From NCBI GenBank assembly GCA_029263415.1, contig JAJCXN010000037.1:1-64000 (forward strand): a stretch of 64,000 nucleotides of DNA, read 5' to 3'. Below, one piece after another: positions 36,209 through 45,573 of this stretch (position 1 is the stretch's first letter; each line of letters opens with the position of its first letter). A program made the translations under genes and the position numbers. Source of the DNA: Acidobacteriota bacterium (GTDB taxonomy: Bacteria > Acidobacteriota > Thermoanaerobaculia > Multivoradales > Multivoraceae). The notes beneath the pieces were generated by a model. That model had not been told where the DNA came from, made no database searches, and saw nothing but the letters and a program-made list of their open reading frames with translations.

Positions 36209-36819
36209 TGAATGCCTCCGAAGGCCAGGAAGCCGATACCGATCAGGCCAGTGACAACGAAGGTCATACCGAGACCGCGGAGTCCCATGGGAACGTTGCT
36301 GTAGCGCATGCGCTCGCGCACGGCGGCCAGCGCAACAATCGCGAGGAACCAGCCGACTCCGGAGGCAAAGCCGAAGACGGTGCTTTCCGCCAGCGTGTAG
36401 TCGCGCTCGACCATGAACAGCGAACCGCCCAGGATGGCGCAGTTAACTGCGATCAGGGGTAAGAAGATGCCTAGGGTGGAGTAGAGCGCTGGGAAGAACC
36501 GATCCGTAGCCATCTCAACAAGCTGCACCATGGCCGCAATCGTACCGATGAAGACCAGCAGGTTGAGGAAGGACAAGTCATAGCTCGCGAGCGACGGGCT
36601 GATCCAGGCGAGGGCGCCTTCCGACAACAGCTTGTCTTGGATGAGCTGGTTCGCAGGCACTGTAATGGTCAACACGAAAATCACCGCGATGCCGAGGCCC
36701 ACGGCGGTTTCGACCTTCTTGGATACAGCGAGAAACGAGCACATGCCCAAGAAGAAGGTCAGCGCCATGTTCTCGACGAAGATCGCCTTGAGCGCGAGGT
36801 TGAGGTAGGTTTCTAACAT
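36202..36819 (-). CDS. nqrE: Na+-translocating NADH-quinone reductase subunit E
   Basis: Six-helix membrane subunit of the sodium channel part of NQR, 205 aa. [10 protein letters not shown] and [11 protein letters not shown] contain the two conserved cysteines, which with those in NqrD hold the intramembrane Fe-S centre. The length and helix pattern are complete. Its stop codon lies in the hairpin-forming repeat. Confidence 0.98.
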   Translation of the reverse strand: MLETYLNLALKAIFVENMALTFFLGMCSFLAVSKKVETAVGLGIAVIFVLTITVPANQLIQDKLLSEGALAWISPSLASYDLSFLNLLVFIGTIAAMVQLVEMATDRFFPALYSTLGIFLPLIAVNCAILGGSLFMVERDYTLAESTVFGFASGVGWFLAIVALAAVRERMRYSNVPMGLRGLGMTFVVTGLIGIGFLAFGGIQL

Positions 36820-36844
36820 TGTCTTTAGCTCCTAGCGAGACGGC

Positions 36845-37471
36845 TTAGCCGTCGACCTCGATTTGTTCAGGCTTCCAGGTGCGAATCGCCCAGATGATGG
36901 CGCCGATGATGAAGAACGCGGCTGGCGAGAGCAGCATCATGCCGTTGGGTTGGTACCAGCCACCTTCGGAGACCAGTGGCATGACCGAAACACCGAACAG
37001 CTTGCCCGAACCGAACAGTTCGCGAAGGAAGGCGACCACCATCAAGACGGCCGAGTAGCCGATGCCGTTGCCCAGGCCGTCTAGTGCCGAAAGCAGTGGG
37101 CCGTTTTGCATGGCGAAGGCTTCGGCGCGGCCCATGATGATGCAGTTGGTGATGATCAGGCCGACGAACACCGACATCTGCTTCGAGATCTCGAAGACGA
37201 ACGCCTTCAAGATCTGGTCGGTGATGATCACCAACGAGGCGATGACTACCAGCTGAACGATGATCCGGATGCTTCCAGGAATCTGATTGCGTAGCAGGCT
37301 GATGGTGACGTTGGAGACCGTGATCACCGCAATCACCGCGATGCACATGACCAGTGCTGTCTCTAGCTTGGTTGTGACCGCTAGGGCCGAACAAATACCC
37401 AACACCTGGAGTGCAATGGGATTGTTGTTGAACAGCGGGTCGAGTACCGCTTCACTCTTCTTGGTTGCCAT
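36845..37471 (-). CDS. nqrD: Na+-translocating NADH-quinone reductase subunit D
   Basis: Six-helix membrane subunit paralogous to NqrE, 208 aa. Conserved cysteines lie in [11 protein letters not shown] and [13 protein letters not shown]; partner of NqrE in the intramembrane Fe-S site that lies on the electron path. Opens with [19 protein letters not shown], typical of NqrD. It is 25 nt upstream of nqrE. Confidence 0.98.
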   Translation of the reverse strand: MATKKSEAVLDPLFNNNPIALQVLGICSALAVTTKLETALVMCIAVIAVITVSNVTISLLRNQIPGSIRIIVQLVVIASLVIITDQILKAFVFEISKQMSVFVGLIITNCIIMGRAEAFAMQNGPLLSALDGLGNGIGYSAVLMVVAFLRELFGSGKLFGVSVMPLVSEGGWYQPNGMMLLSPAAFFIIGAIIWAIRTWKPEQIEVDG

Positions 37472-37573
37472 CTGTTTCTCGTTCGTTCTTCAGTTTGAAG
37501 GGGAGGTTGCTCGAGTTTCGAATGTCGCTTCTTCGGTGGCCGAGGTGGGCCTCCGTTGATTGGGCCGCGTTGA

Positions 37574-38353
37574 TTAGACCGCGGGCTGCTGTTTGAGGCT
37601 CTTGATGTAGGGGCCGAAGCCACGATCGCCCATCCAAAAGTCGAGCATCTTGGTGACGCCCTGCCCGGTGATCGTTGCTCCTGAAAGTCCGTCAATCTTG
37701 AACGGAGCTTCGGCGGCTGGTGCCGCTTCACCCTTGATCACGGCGATCTCGACCCCGCCATCGGGTCCATAGATCTTGCGGCCGGGCCACTTCGCCTTCC
37801 ACCGGGTATTGTCCACTTCGCCGCCGAGGCCGGGGGTTTCTTTGTGGAGGTAGTAGGTGATACCGCGTACGGTGTCGAGGTCAGCATCGACCGCGAGGAA
37901 GCCATATAGCGTGCCCCAAAGACCTAGACCTTCGATCGGTATGACGATCTGTTGCAGGGTGCCTGCGTCGTCGTTGACCTTGAAGATCTGGGCGTGCGTG
38001 GGTACGCGCTTGATGGCAGAGCGGTTGGCAGGCGCTGTGAAGCTGCGATCCGGGTCCTGTGAGGCTTTGACCTGATCGTAGCCCTCGAGATCGAAGGTCG
38101 GATCTTCGGTGCCGTTCTCAAGGTTGATCGCAACCGATTCGATGTTGGCGAAGAGACCATCGATCTTGACGGCGTCTGTCGGCTCGCCATCCTCGATCAG
38201 GCCCGCAGCAATCAGTACGTTCTTCTTCTTGTCCAAGGCTGCATTGAAGTCTTGCTTCTCTTTGAGCGAGACCGCGGATGTGGAAACTAGGACGCCACAC
38301 ACCACGCAGATGATGGCGGCGAAGACGAAGGTGTAGAGAACGCTATGTCGCAT
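37574..38353 (-). CDS. nqrC: Na+-translocating NADH-quinone reductase subunit C
   Basis: Periplasm-facing flavoprotein subunit, 259 aa. N-terminal helix ([20 protein letters not shown]) anchors it; the covalent FMN site is [17 protein letters not shown] (Thr in SGAT). ATG 38353 is chosen; it overlaps the nqrB stop (TAG 38345-38343) by 11 nt. The longer frame upstream would lie inside nqrB. ApbE for flavinylation is in the operon. Confidence 0.97.
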   Translation of the reverse strand: MRHSVLYTFVFAAIICVVCGVLVSTSAVSLKEKQDFNAALDKKKNVLIAAGLIEDGEPTDAVKIDGLFANIESVAINLENGTEDPTFDLEGYDQVKASQDPDRSFTAPANRSAIKRVPTHAQIFKVNDDAGTLQQIVIPIEGLGLWGTLYGFLAVDADLDTVRGITYYLHKETPGLGGEVDNTRWKAKWPGRKIYGPDGGVEIAVIKGEAAPAAEAPFKIDGLSGATITGQGVTKMLDFWMGDRGFGPYIKSLKQQPAV

Positions 38354-39566
38354 AACGGGCCCCTCGGCGTTTGATGTTGGCCTGAATGACGTAGTGGTCG
38401 ATGAGCGCAGCAAAGATGTTCATGAACAGGATCGCGAGCATCCAGCCCTCGGGGAAAGCCGGATTGATCGAGCGGATCAGAATGCCGAGCACGCCGATCA
38501 AACCACCGTAGATCCAGCGCCCCGTGTTGGTCTGTGATGCACTGACCGGATCCGTGGCCATGAAAACTGTGGCAAAGGCCCAGCTACCGATCACCATGTG
38601 CCACCAGAACGGAATTTCGAACATCGGGTTGGTGTCGGAACCGACCATGTTGAGCAAGGTCGACATGAGAATCGTGCCGATGACGACTCCGGCCATGACC
38701 CGCCAGGATCCAACCCCAGTGATCAGCAGCACCGCGGCGCCGAGCAAGCAGGCCAGCGCCGACGTTTCCCCCATTGAGCCAGCGATGTCGCCAAAGAATG
38801 CTTGATTCCAGGTAAGGCCTTGCTCTAGAGCGGCTTTGCCCTCGACTGCAGCTTTTGACAGCCAGGTCGCGCCACTAAAGCCGTCAGGAGATGTTTGAGC
38901 AGCGATCCATGGTTTGTCGCCCGAGATTTCAGCGGGGTAGGCGAAGAACAGGAACACCCGCGCTGTCAGCGCCGGGTTCAGAATGTTCATGCCAGTGCCA
39001 CCGAAAATCTCTTTGCCCACCACAACGCCGAATGCAGTGCCCAAAGCGACTTGCCAGAGTGGGATTGTAGGCGGCAGAGTCAGGGGTAGGAGCATGCCGG
39101 TGACTAAGAATCCCTCGTTGATCTCGTGCTTGCGAATGACGGCGAAGATGGCTTCGATGTTGCCGCCGACCATGAACGTCACCGCGAGCACCGGCACGTA
39201 GTAGAGCGCGCCGTGAACGAAGTTGGCCAAGATGCTCGACGGATCGAACGCTGCTAGTCCCAGAGTCTCCATGGCTTTGGTTTGCCAGGTAGCAAGCGGC
39301 AGGGCGCCACCTTGGATCGCCAGATGAGCTTGGCGTCCGGTATTCCACATGGCCATCAAGATACAAGGCCCGAGGGCGACCACGACGGTCACCATCAAAC
39401 GCTTCAGGTCGATCGCGTCACGCACGTGCGATGGGGCCTTGGTGGTCTCGCCGGGCGTGTAGAGGAAGGAGTCTGCAGCTTCGTATAGGGCGTAAAGCTT
39501 CTCGAACTTGCCACCAGGCTCGAACTGCTTGCCCTGTTGATCGAGGATTGTGCGAAGGAACTTCAT
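38343..39566 (-). CDS. nqrB: Na+-translocating NADH-quinone reductase subunit B
   Basis: Large membrane subunit with covalent FMN, riboflavin and quinone sites, 407 aa. The flavinylation motif is [39 protein letters not shown] and [20 protein letters not shown] are typical. The N-terminus [20 protein letters not shown] is the usual start. It overlaps nqrC and follows nqrA by 3 bp, so the three are tightly coupled. Confidence 0.98.
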   Translation of the reverse strand: MKFLRTILDQQGKQFEPGGKFEKLYALYEAADSFLYTPGETTKAPSHVRDAIDLKRLMVTVVVALGPCILMAMWNTGRQAHLAIQGGALPLATWQTKAMETLGLAAFDPSSILANFVHGALYYVPVLAVTFMVGGNIEAIFAVIRKHEINEGFLVTGMLLPLTLPPTIPLWQVALGTAFGVVVGKEIFGGTGMNILNPALTARVFLFFAYPAEISGDKPWIAAQTSPDGFSGATWLSKAAVEGKAALEQGLTWNQAFFGDIAGSMGETSALACLLGAAVLLITGVGSWRVMAGVVIGTILMSTLLNMVGSDTNPMFEIPFWWHMVIGSWAFATVFMATDPVSASQTNTGRWIYGGLIGVLGILIRSINPAFPEGWMLAILFMNIFAALIDHYVIQANIKRRGARYAT

Positions 39567-39569
39567 TGT

Positions 39570-40976
39570 CTAACCCTCCTTCTCAAGGATGGTTAGGGTG
39601 TCGCGCAGATGCGGGCCGTAGTCGATCTTGCCCGGGCAAACGAATGTGCAAAGGCTGAGGTCCTCTTCAACCAACTCCAGCGCGCCGAGCGCTTCAGCCC
39701 GCTCAACGTCACCCATGACGATGGACTTGAGCAAGAACGTGGGCAGTACGTCGAACGGAACCACTTTCTCGTAAAGGCCGATTGGCACGATGGCACGGTG
39801 ACTGCCGTTGGTTGAAGTAGTGAGCTTGAACTTCTTGCCCGGCGTGAGCGCCGAGACGAACAGGTTAGCGACCGAGAACTGATTGACGCCTGGTCCCATC
39901 CAGCCCAGGAATTCGCGCTCTGCGTGCTCTTGAATGACCGTGACCTGTTGGTCAAAGCGGCCGAGGTAGCCGTGCACGTCCCCTTGAGCGCGCCGCCCAG
40001 AGAGCACTGAGCCAGCGATCACACGATGGCTGGGGCCGGAGCCGAGTTCACGCACCGAGGTTCCGTCTTCGAGTTGGCCTGGTTCGTCGATCTCGCCAGA
40101 AACCAGCGTGTCGATCGAATGGCCTTGTCGGACTCGCAGGTGGCGCGGACGCCGGACGGCGGGGCCAGCCAGAGAAATTGTGCGGTGAAGGTCCAGCTCT
40201 CCGGACTCGAACAACGCGCCAATCGCCAGCAGGTCCTGGACACCAATGGTCCAGACCAACTTGTTCCGGTCTACTGGGTCCAAGGTGTGCACGTGTAGAC
40301 CGGCGGTGCCGGCCGGATGCGGCCCTTCGAACTCTTCGTTTGCGACACGGTCGAGTTGCGGGACGGAGAAGCTGGCGCCCGGTTCGCGGCAGACGTAGAC
40401 CTTGCCGGCGGTGAGCTTGGTCAGGGCAGCTAAGCCCCGCTCGAAATCGGAATCGCGTCCGTCGATTGCCAAGTTCAAGTCTGGTGCCAGCGGATTCGAA
40501 TCCATGGCAGTGACGAAGATTGACTTGGGCTCGGTACCGGGCACCGCGACGCGACCGTAGGGCCTAGCTCGCAGCGTTGTCCACATCCCTGACTCGATCA
40601 ACAGCTCCTGAACCGAAGCCCGATCAAGCGCTGACGGATGTTGGCCAGTGTGACTTGCGAAGCGCACGGCTTCGTTGCCTTCGCCGTCGAGTTGAACGAC
40701 GACCGACTGCAGCGCACGCTTGGCCCCACGGTTGATCGCTGCAACAGATCCTGCGCCCACCGAGGTGAACAGGACGCCGGGATTCTTCTTGTCTTCGAAC
40801 AGAGCCTGGCCGACGCGAACGCGATCGCCTTCGGCGACCATCATCTGCGGCTTCATGCCAGGAAAGTCGAGAGCAACTACAGCTACTTTGGTCGGGTGCG
40901 GTGCCTGCTCAAGATCGGCCGCCGGTGGGCCTGCGAGCGGAAGGTCCAAACCCTTCTTGAATCGATGCAAACCCAT
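39570..40976 (-). CDS. nqrA: Na+-translocating NADH-quinone reductase subunit A
   Basis: Cytoplasmic subunit that interacts with NqrB near the quinone site, 468 aa. Typical blocks: HRFKKGLDLPLAGPP, KVAVVALDFPGMKPQMMV, FTSVGAGSVAAINRGAKRAL and the C-terminal ELVEEDLSLCTFVCPGKIDYG. First gene of the nqrABCDEF-apbE-nqrM set. The 559-bp region upstream, shared with the divergent fused E1 gene, has a candidate Crp/Fnr-type site. Confidence 0.98.
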   Translation of the reverse strand: MGLHRFKKGLDLPLAGPPAADLEQAPHPTKVAVVALDFPGMKPQMMVAEGDRVRVGQALFEDKKNPGVLFTSVGAGSVAAINRGAKRALQSVVVQLDGEGNEAVRFASHTGQHPSALDRASVQELLIESGMWTTLRARPYGRVAVPGTEPKSIFVTAMDSNPLAPDLNLAIDGRDSDFERGLAALTKLTAGKVYVCREPGASFSVPQLDRVANEEFEGPHPAGTAGLHVHTLDPVDRNKLVWTIGVQDLLAIGALFESGELDLHRTISLAGPAVRRPRHLRVRQGHSIDTLVSGEIDEPGQLEDGTSVRELGSGPSHRVIAGSVLSGRRAQGDVHGYLGRFDQQVTVIQEHAEREFLGWMGPGVNQFSVANLFVSALTPGKKFKLTTSTNGSHRAIVPIGLYEKVVPFDVLPTFLLKSIVMGDVERAEALGALELVEEDLSLCTFVCPGKIDYGPHLRDTLTILEKEG

Positions 40977-41535
40977 GAGTTTGTGGCTTCCTCGAGTCGA
41001 TGGTCAGAATCGATTGGATGCAGGCAAGCGAGGGGCCAGCGTGCGTTGCCTGACCGAGGCAGGTCGCCTCTCGCCGGTGCAGCGCGAACAATCGATGGGG
41101 GGAGTCTCAGTGGTCGCGCCACCATTCGGCGAAGCGGTAAGAGCAGTCAATCTAAGGGCGTGGGGTGATGCAGGGATCACCCGGGTCGCCTTCTGTCGGG
41201 TTGTCTGGGTTGTGAGAGCGATTGAGCCAACTCGGTTCAAGCGCTCCGAAGCCGATCCGTAGCGCACTGTGGATCGCCGCCCAGCATCCGCTTGTGAATT
41301 ATTTCACAAAGTCCGGACCTCGCATCGGTCAAATCAACAGTCAATCGCCCGAGGTGGAATCAAGAAGATGCACCTTGAGCCCGTAAATGGTCTCCGATCG
41401 GTTGCTGGACGTGTATCCTAGGCGCTTGGCCGACAGCCGCTGAACTTGCAGTTCGCGGCCGTCAACGCGGTGATCGGAAGCGATCCAAACGTTAGATGAA
41501 TGTCGGTCGCTCCACACCCAAAGAGGAGTTTAGAT
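40977..41535. other. 559-bp divergent intergenic region, nqrA / fused E1
   Basis: No convincing gene on either strand. It must hold promoters for both divergent transcription units. A strong palindrome of the Crp type is at 41292-41309 (listed separately). GAGGAG at 41521-41526 is the ribosome-binding site of the E1 gene. Confidence 0.7.
41292..41309. promoter_or_regulatory. Crp-like operator between nqr and fused E1 genes
   Basis: TTGTGAA-TTAT-TTCACAA is a perfect 7-bp inverted repeat and contains TGTGA-N6-TCACA, identical to the core of the enterobacterial Crp consensus. It lies 315 bp from the nqrA start and 226 bp from the E1 start. Binding by a Crp/Fnr-family regulator is inferred; no regulator gene is nearby. 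Confidence 0.55.
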
Positions 41536-43953
41536 ATGACCACGACTACCCCCTTTCGAGCGGGTGCGTTGGATATAGGGGCCGAGTCCGCGTTGCGGGA
41601 CTACAGGATGGCTGTGCGCAGCCGGCAGGTGAGTTTGCTGAGCCGTCAGGAAGTGCTCACCGGCAAGGCGAAGTTCGGCATCTTCGGTGACGGCAAGGAA
41701 GTCGCCCAGCTCGCCATGGCGTATGCGTTCAGGCCAGGCGATGTACGCGCTGGCTACTACCGTGATCAGACCTTCATGTTCGCCCTGGGCTTGCTCACGC
41801 CAGAGCAGTTCTTTTCGCAGCTGTACGCAAATGCGGACGGAACTGCCGAACCTTGGTTTGGCGGGCGCGCGATGACTGGCCATTTCGCGACCCACTACTT
41901 GAACGAAGACGGCTCTGAGTGGCTTGACCAACTCGCCGGCTACAACTCGACCGCTGATCTCTCGCCGACTGCTGCGCAGATGCCAAAACTGGTGGGACTC
42001 GGCTACGCCTCCAAGCTCTATCGAGGAATCCCAGAACTCGAGCATCACTCGGAGAAGTTTTCGCGCGGTGGCACTGAAGTGGCGTTCGGCACGATCGGTA
42101 ACGCCAGCTGCGCCGAAGGTCTGTTCTGGGAAGCCATGAACGCGATCGGAGTGCTACAGGTACCGGTCCTACTTTCGGTTTGGGACGATGGCTATGGCAT
42201 TTCGGTGCCCAATCATGTGCAGATGATCAAGAACGACGTGTCAGCTGCGCTCAGCGGGTTCTCGCGCACCGCCGACCAGGACGGGTTTCACATCTACCAC
42301 GTGCGCGGTTGGGACTATCCGGCCCTTTGCAAGGCGTACATGGAGGCAGCTGAGGCTGCCCGTCGCGATCACGTGCCGGCCTTGATTCATGTACACGAGT
42401 TGACCCAGCCCCAAGGACACTCCACGTCCGGAAGCCACGAGCGCTACAAAAGTAAGGAACGCCTCGCCTGGGAACGTGAGCACGACTGCCTGGTCAAGAT
42501 GAGCGAGTGGGTCGAGGCTGAGGGCGTGGCGAGCAGCGATCAGCTGGCGCAGATCGAGAACGAGGAGCGGGCTCTGGTGCGCGAGGCGCGAGATAGTGCC
42601 TGGGAAGCTTTCCGGGAACCGTTGGCAGCCGAGCGAAAGAGCGTCATCGGACTTCTGCGAGCGCTGAGCGAGGGCACGGATATTCAGTCGAGCGAAATTT
42701 CACGGGTAGCCAAGCGGCTCGAGCGGAAAAGCGCGTTCGGGCGTCGCGATTTGATTGCGTCGGCTCAGGAGGCGGAGCTACTGGGTCAGGCGAAGGGAGC
42801 CGACACGCAGGCTCTTCGTGAGTGGCGACTCCAGCAACTAGCGGTGGGGGAGCAGCGCTATGGCTCCGATTTGTACGCGGTTGGATCCACCTCAGCGCTT
42901 GAGGTGCCGGTGGTGGACGCCCAGATTGACGATGAGTCCCCTAAGCTGAACGGGTTTGAGATCCTTAATCGGTGCTTTGACCTCGCCTTCGACCGGATGC
43001 CGGAGCTGGTTGCAATGGGCGAAGACGTTGGCCGATTGGGTGACGTCAATCAGGGAATGGCCGATTTGCAAGAGAAGTATGGCGAGCTCCGCATCACTGA
43101 TACCGGGATTCGGGAAGCGACCATCATCGGGCAAGCGATTGGGCTAGCAGCACGCGGTTTGCGTCCAATCGCGGAGATTCAGTATCTCGACTACATGCTG
43201 TACGCCTTGCAGGTGATGTCAGACGACCTTGCAACATTGAGATGGCGGACTCGTGGCCGACAGGCGGCTCCGGTGATCATTCGCACACGTGGCCATCGAC
43301 TCGAAGGCATCTGGCACTCAGGGTCGCCGATGTCAGGCATCGTCAACATGTGCCGTGGCATTTATGTTTGCGTTCCGCGTGATGCGACCAGAGCCTGTGG
43401 CATGTACAACACGCTGTTGATGTCGCAAGACACGGCTCTTGTGGTCGAAGTACTGAACGGCTATCGCAAGAAAGAGCGTTTGCCGCACAACCCCGGGCAG
43501 ATGACGGTGCCACTTGGCGTTCCCGAAGTTCTTCGGCAAGGTACCGACTTGACTCTGGTGACATACGGCGCCTTGTGTTGGATAGCCCTGGAAGCTGCGG
43601 AACGTTTGAGCCAACTAGGGATCGACATCGAAGTGATCGATGTGCAGACACTTGAACCGTTTGATCGGCGCGGCATGATCACTGAGTCGCTCCAGAAGAC
43701 CAACCGTGTTCTGTTTGTGGACGAGGACGTTCCGGGTGGTGGGACCGCATTGATGATGCAACGTGTGATCGACGAACAGAAGGGGTTTGATTGGCTTGAT
43801 AGTGCGCCGCGGGCGTTGTCGGCCTCGGCGCATAGGCCGCCGTATGGGTCGGATGGGGACTTTTTTGCGAAGCCGAGTCGGGAGTCGATTGTGGCGGAGG
43901 TGTTGGAGATGATGGGGGAGGCTGAGCCTGGGAAGTATCCGCAGTTGCGGTAG
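41536..43953 (+). CDS. 2-oxoacid dehydrogenase E1, fused alpha and beta subunits
   Basis: ThDP-dependent decarboxylase of the branched-chain/pyruvate E1 type with alpha and beta in one chain, 805 aa. The alpha half (about 1-350) has GDGKEVAQLAMAYAFRPGD, YYRDQTFMFALG and IGNASCAEGLFWEAMN...WDDGYGIS (split). The beta half (from about 470) has NGFEILNRCFDLAFD, GEDVGRLGDVNQGM and DIEVIDVQTLEPFD. ATG 41536 has GAGGAG 9 nt upstream. Such fused enzymes occur in Bacteroidetes and Acidobacteriota. No E2 or E3 is adjacent, so it may use those of the pyruvate complex, or others elsewhere. Substrate may be a branched-chain 2-oxoacid. Confidence 0.9.
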   Translation: MTTTTPFRAGALDIGAESALRDYRMAVRSRQVSLLSRQEVLTGKAKFGIFGDGKEVAQLAMAYAFRPGDVRAGYYRDQTFMFALGLLTPEQFFSQLYANADGTAEPWFGGRAMTGHFATHYLNEDGSEWLDQLAGYNSTADLSPTAAQMPKLVGLGYASKLYRGIPELEHHSEKFSRGGTEVAFGTIGNASCAEGLFWEAMNAIGVLQVPVLLSVWDDGYGISVPNHVQMIKNDVSAALSGFSRTADQDGFHIYHVRGWDYPALCKAYMEAAEAARRDHVPALIHVHELTQPQGHSTSGSHERYKSKERLAWEREHDCLVKMSEWVEAEGVASSDQLAQIENEERALVREARDSAWEAFREPLAAERKSVIGLLRALSEGTDIQSSEISRVAKRLERKSAFGRRDLIASAQEAELLGQAKGADTQALREWRLQQLAVGEQRYGSDLYAVGSTSALEVPVVDAQIDDESPKLNGFEILNRCFDLAFDRMPELVAMGEDVGRLGDVNQGMADLQEKYGELRITDTGIREATIIGQAIGLAARGLRPIAEIQYLDYMLYALQVMSDDLATLRWRTRGRQAAPVIIRTRGHRLEGIWHSGSPMSGIVNMCRGIYVCVPRDATRACGMYNTLLMSQDTALVVEVLNGYRKKERLPHNPGQMTVPLGVPEVLRQGTDLTLVTYGALCWIALEAAERLSQLGIDIEVIDVQTLEPFDRRGMITESLQKTNRVLFVDEDVPGGGTALMMQRVIDEQKGFDWLDSAPRALSASAHRPPYGSDGDFFAKPSRESIVAEVLEMMGEAEPGKYPQLR

Positions 43954-44140
43954 GTGGTCGTGGTTGTGCTTGTGGGTGGGCGATAGCGTTTATTCTGGTT
44001 GATCGCGATTGGAGCAGCGTCTTCGCTCCTTTCGCCGGATCGGGGATCCCCCCGGTAGGCACCGGCTTCGACCTTTAGTTGAGTGGACAGGGGTCCCACG
44101 AGAGGCTTAGCACTGGTCTCGCCTGCGCACTCCCACGGGA

Positions 44141-44185
44141 CGCTTCGCAGTCAGTCGCCCGTAAGGTGCCCGGCTTCACGAAGCG
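44141..44185. repeat. inverted repeat downstream of fused E1
   Basis: CGCTTCG (44141-44147) pairs with CGAAGCG (44179-44185), and a second 12-bp palindrome GCTTCACGAAGC lies at 44173-44184. They are in a GC-rich 271-bp gap between convergent genes (43954-44224) that also contains GGAGC...GCTCC near 44010. A weak terminator or structured spacer is possible; there is no T-run. Confidence 0.45.
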
Positions 44186-44224
44186 TGCGGCGAGTCGAGG
44201 TGGGGTGCGGGGGGCCGTTTGCCT

Positions 44225-45073
44225 TCAGTTCCCTGCGAATGTTGCGAAATGAGCGACCATGATTTCTGTCTTGGAGGAGTTGCCCGATTCGTAGGACGGC
44301 ACGCGGATCTCTAGCAGTGGTCGGCCGGTGCGGAGCTTCTCTGTGGTCAAGGCGCGTTCGCCTTCGAATCGATAGGTGAAGGTGGGCGCCGTGAACTCGT
44401 GCTTGGCAATGACTAGCTCTCCGTGATCGACGCGACCCGATGACGAGTCGACGAACGTGAAGGCAGCTCGCGCCGTTGCGTTGCTTGATTCAGAAGGCTG
44501 CTCTTCGATCGCGGTGACCACGACGTGATGGCCGAAGATCATCCGAGGGCGTCCGCCGTGGGAGGTGCGTTGGTAGCGGCGCATGTACTGGATCACTGGA
44601 ACACCGGATTCGATAGATCGCGCAAACCAACCGGTGATGCGTTTGAGATGGTCTTCGGGCGACTCACTGTCTATTCGGTGCAGGTACTCACCACGCAGTG
44701 ACCGTGGCGAGTCCAGGTGATCGCTCAGCAGGTCCTTCGCCATCAGCAGGAGGTTGACCGAACCCACCCCTCCGTTGTGCGGGCCATAGCGTTTGACTGA
44801 CGGGTTTGTCGCAGATTGGCGCTTGCCGTATTCATCGATGATGTGCTGGACGGTTTGCACCGGCGTCCTGCCGCTAGAGAGCTCCGCCAGAACGCCTTTT
44901 AGCTCTAGATCACCGTGTGACATCCAGTTGAACAATGAGCTTGGGCCGCAGGCAATGTCGGCGATGGCTCCTTGCCGGAAGATGCCCTCCTCGTTCTGTC
45001 CGAATGCCACCGGCGCCTGGCAGCCGAGCGTGGAGATGGATGCGAAGAAGAGGAGCGTCAGTGCAGGTTTCAT
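44225..45073 (-). CDS. exported papain-fold (C39-like) peptidase candidate
   Basis: A 282-aa exported protein I place only by motif. After a signal peptide (residues 1-25; a Cys18 lipobox LGC is imperfect), Cys42 in IADIACGPSSLFNWMSHGD is a nucleophile candidate like the ACGP-type motif of C39 and related cysteine peptidases. A His (182/183) in GHHVVVTAI and Asp209 in FVDSSSG follow at spacings expected for the His and Asp/Asn. ATG 45073 has AAGGAA just upstream; the longer frame does not give a signal peptide. No partner exporter or precursor is adjacent. Confidence 0.6.
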   Translation of the reverse strand: MKPALTLLFFASISTLGCQAPVAFGQNEEGIFRQGAIADIACGPSSLFNWMSHGDLELKGVLAELSSGRTPVQTVQHIIDEYGKRQSATNPSVKRYGPHNGGVGSVNLLLMAKDLLSDHLDSPRSLRGEYLHRIDSESPEDHLKRITGWFARSIESGVPVIQYMRRYQRTSHGGRPRMIFGHHVVVTAIEEQPSESSNATARAAFTFVDSSSGRVDHGELVIAKHEFTAPTFTYRFEGERALTTEKLRTGRPLLEIRVPSYESGNSSKTEIMVAHFATFAGN

Positions 45074-45573
45074 GGGTTTCCTTGGTTTGCACTTTGGGTA
45101 TCGGAGCGCCGGTGCAGCGCAGGCAAACGGTGGATCGCCGATGCGACGCCCTGCTCCTTCTTTGAGATCCATGGACGCGATCACCCAAGAACCCGGTCCG
45201 AAACCGGCTGTGGTTGGTCGGGATCTTTCACTGGCTTGAGTGATTGTGCCGTCGTATCGACCCTTCTGATGTGCACCTCCCCAGTCTGAAGAGTGCGCCG
45301 AGTAGTAGTCCTTGCCTTGCCAGGAACCGCTCCGATCTCGAACAGCACGCCCAATTTTTCAAGTGAAGCAACCATCGTCAAGGCGCGCATGTTGGTGTCG
45401 GAGTGTTCTGCGATGTCGGGTTCCTCCTTGGGTTGTGCAACCACAGAGTTTGTGATCGCGTAGTCGTAGCTATCCTCTCAATCGCTAGCGTCGCATCGAA
45501 CCGACGCCCAAGAGTGTGTTGCGAGCACCTCGTCGAAGTCCTGACCTAGAGTTGAAAGAGAAGTGACCTAGCG
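45074..45573. other. 500-bp divergent intergenic region, nothing convincing
   Basis: Between the divergent cysteine-peptidase-like gene and the wHTH-TolB gene. One 87-residue minus frame (45181-45444) is open but lacks a usable start near its SD-like AAGGAGG. Promoters for both flanking genes are expected here. No clear repeats or hairpins. Confidence 0.5.

Noticed and set aside
45181-45444. 87-aa minus frame between two divergent genes
   Set aside because: AAGGAGG is present but no ATG, GTG or TTG follows at the right distance, and no family features are visible.
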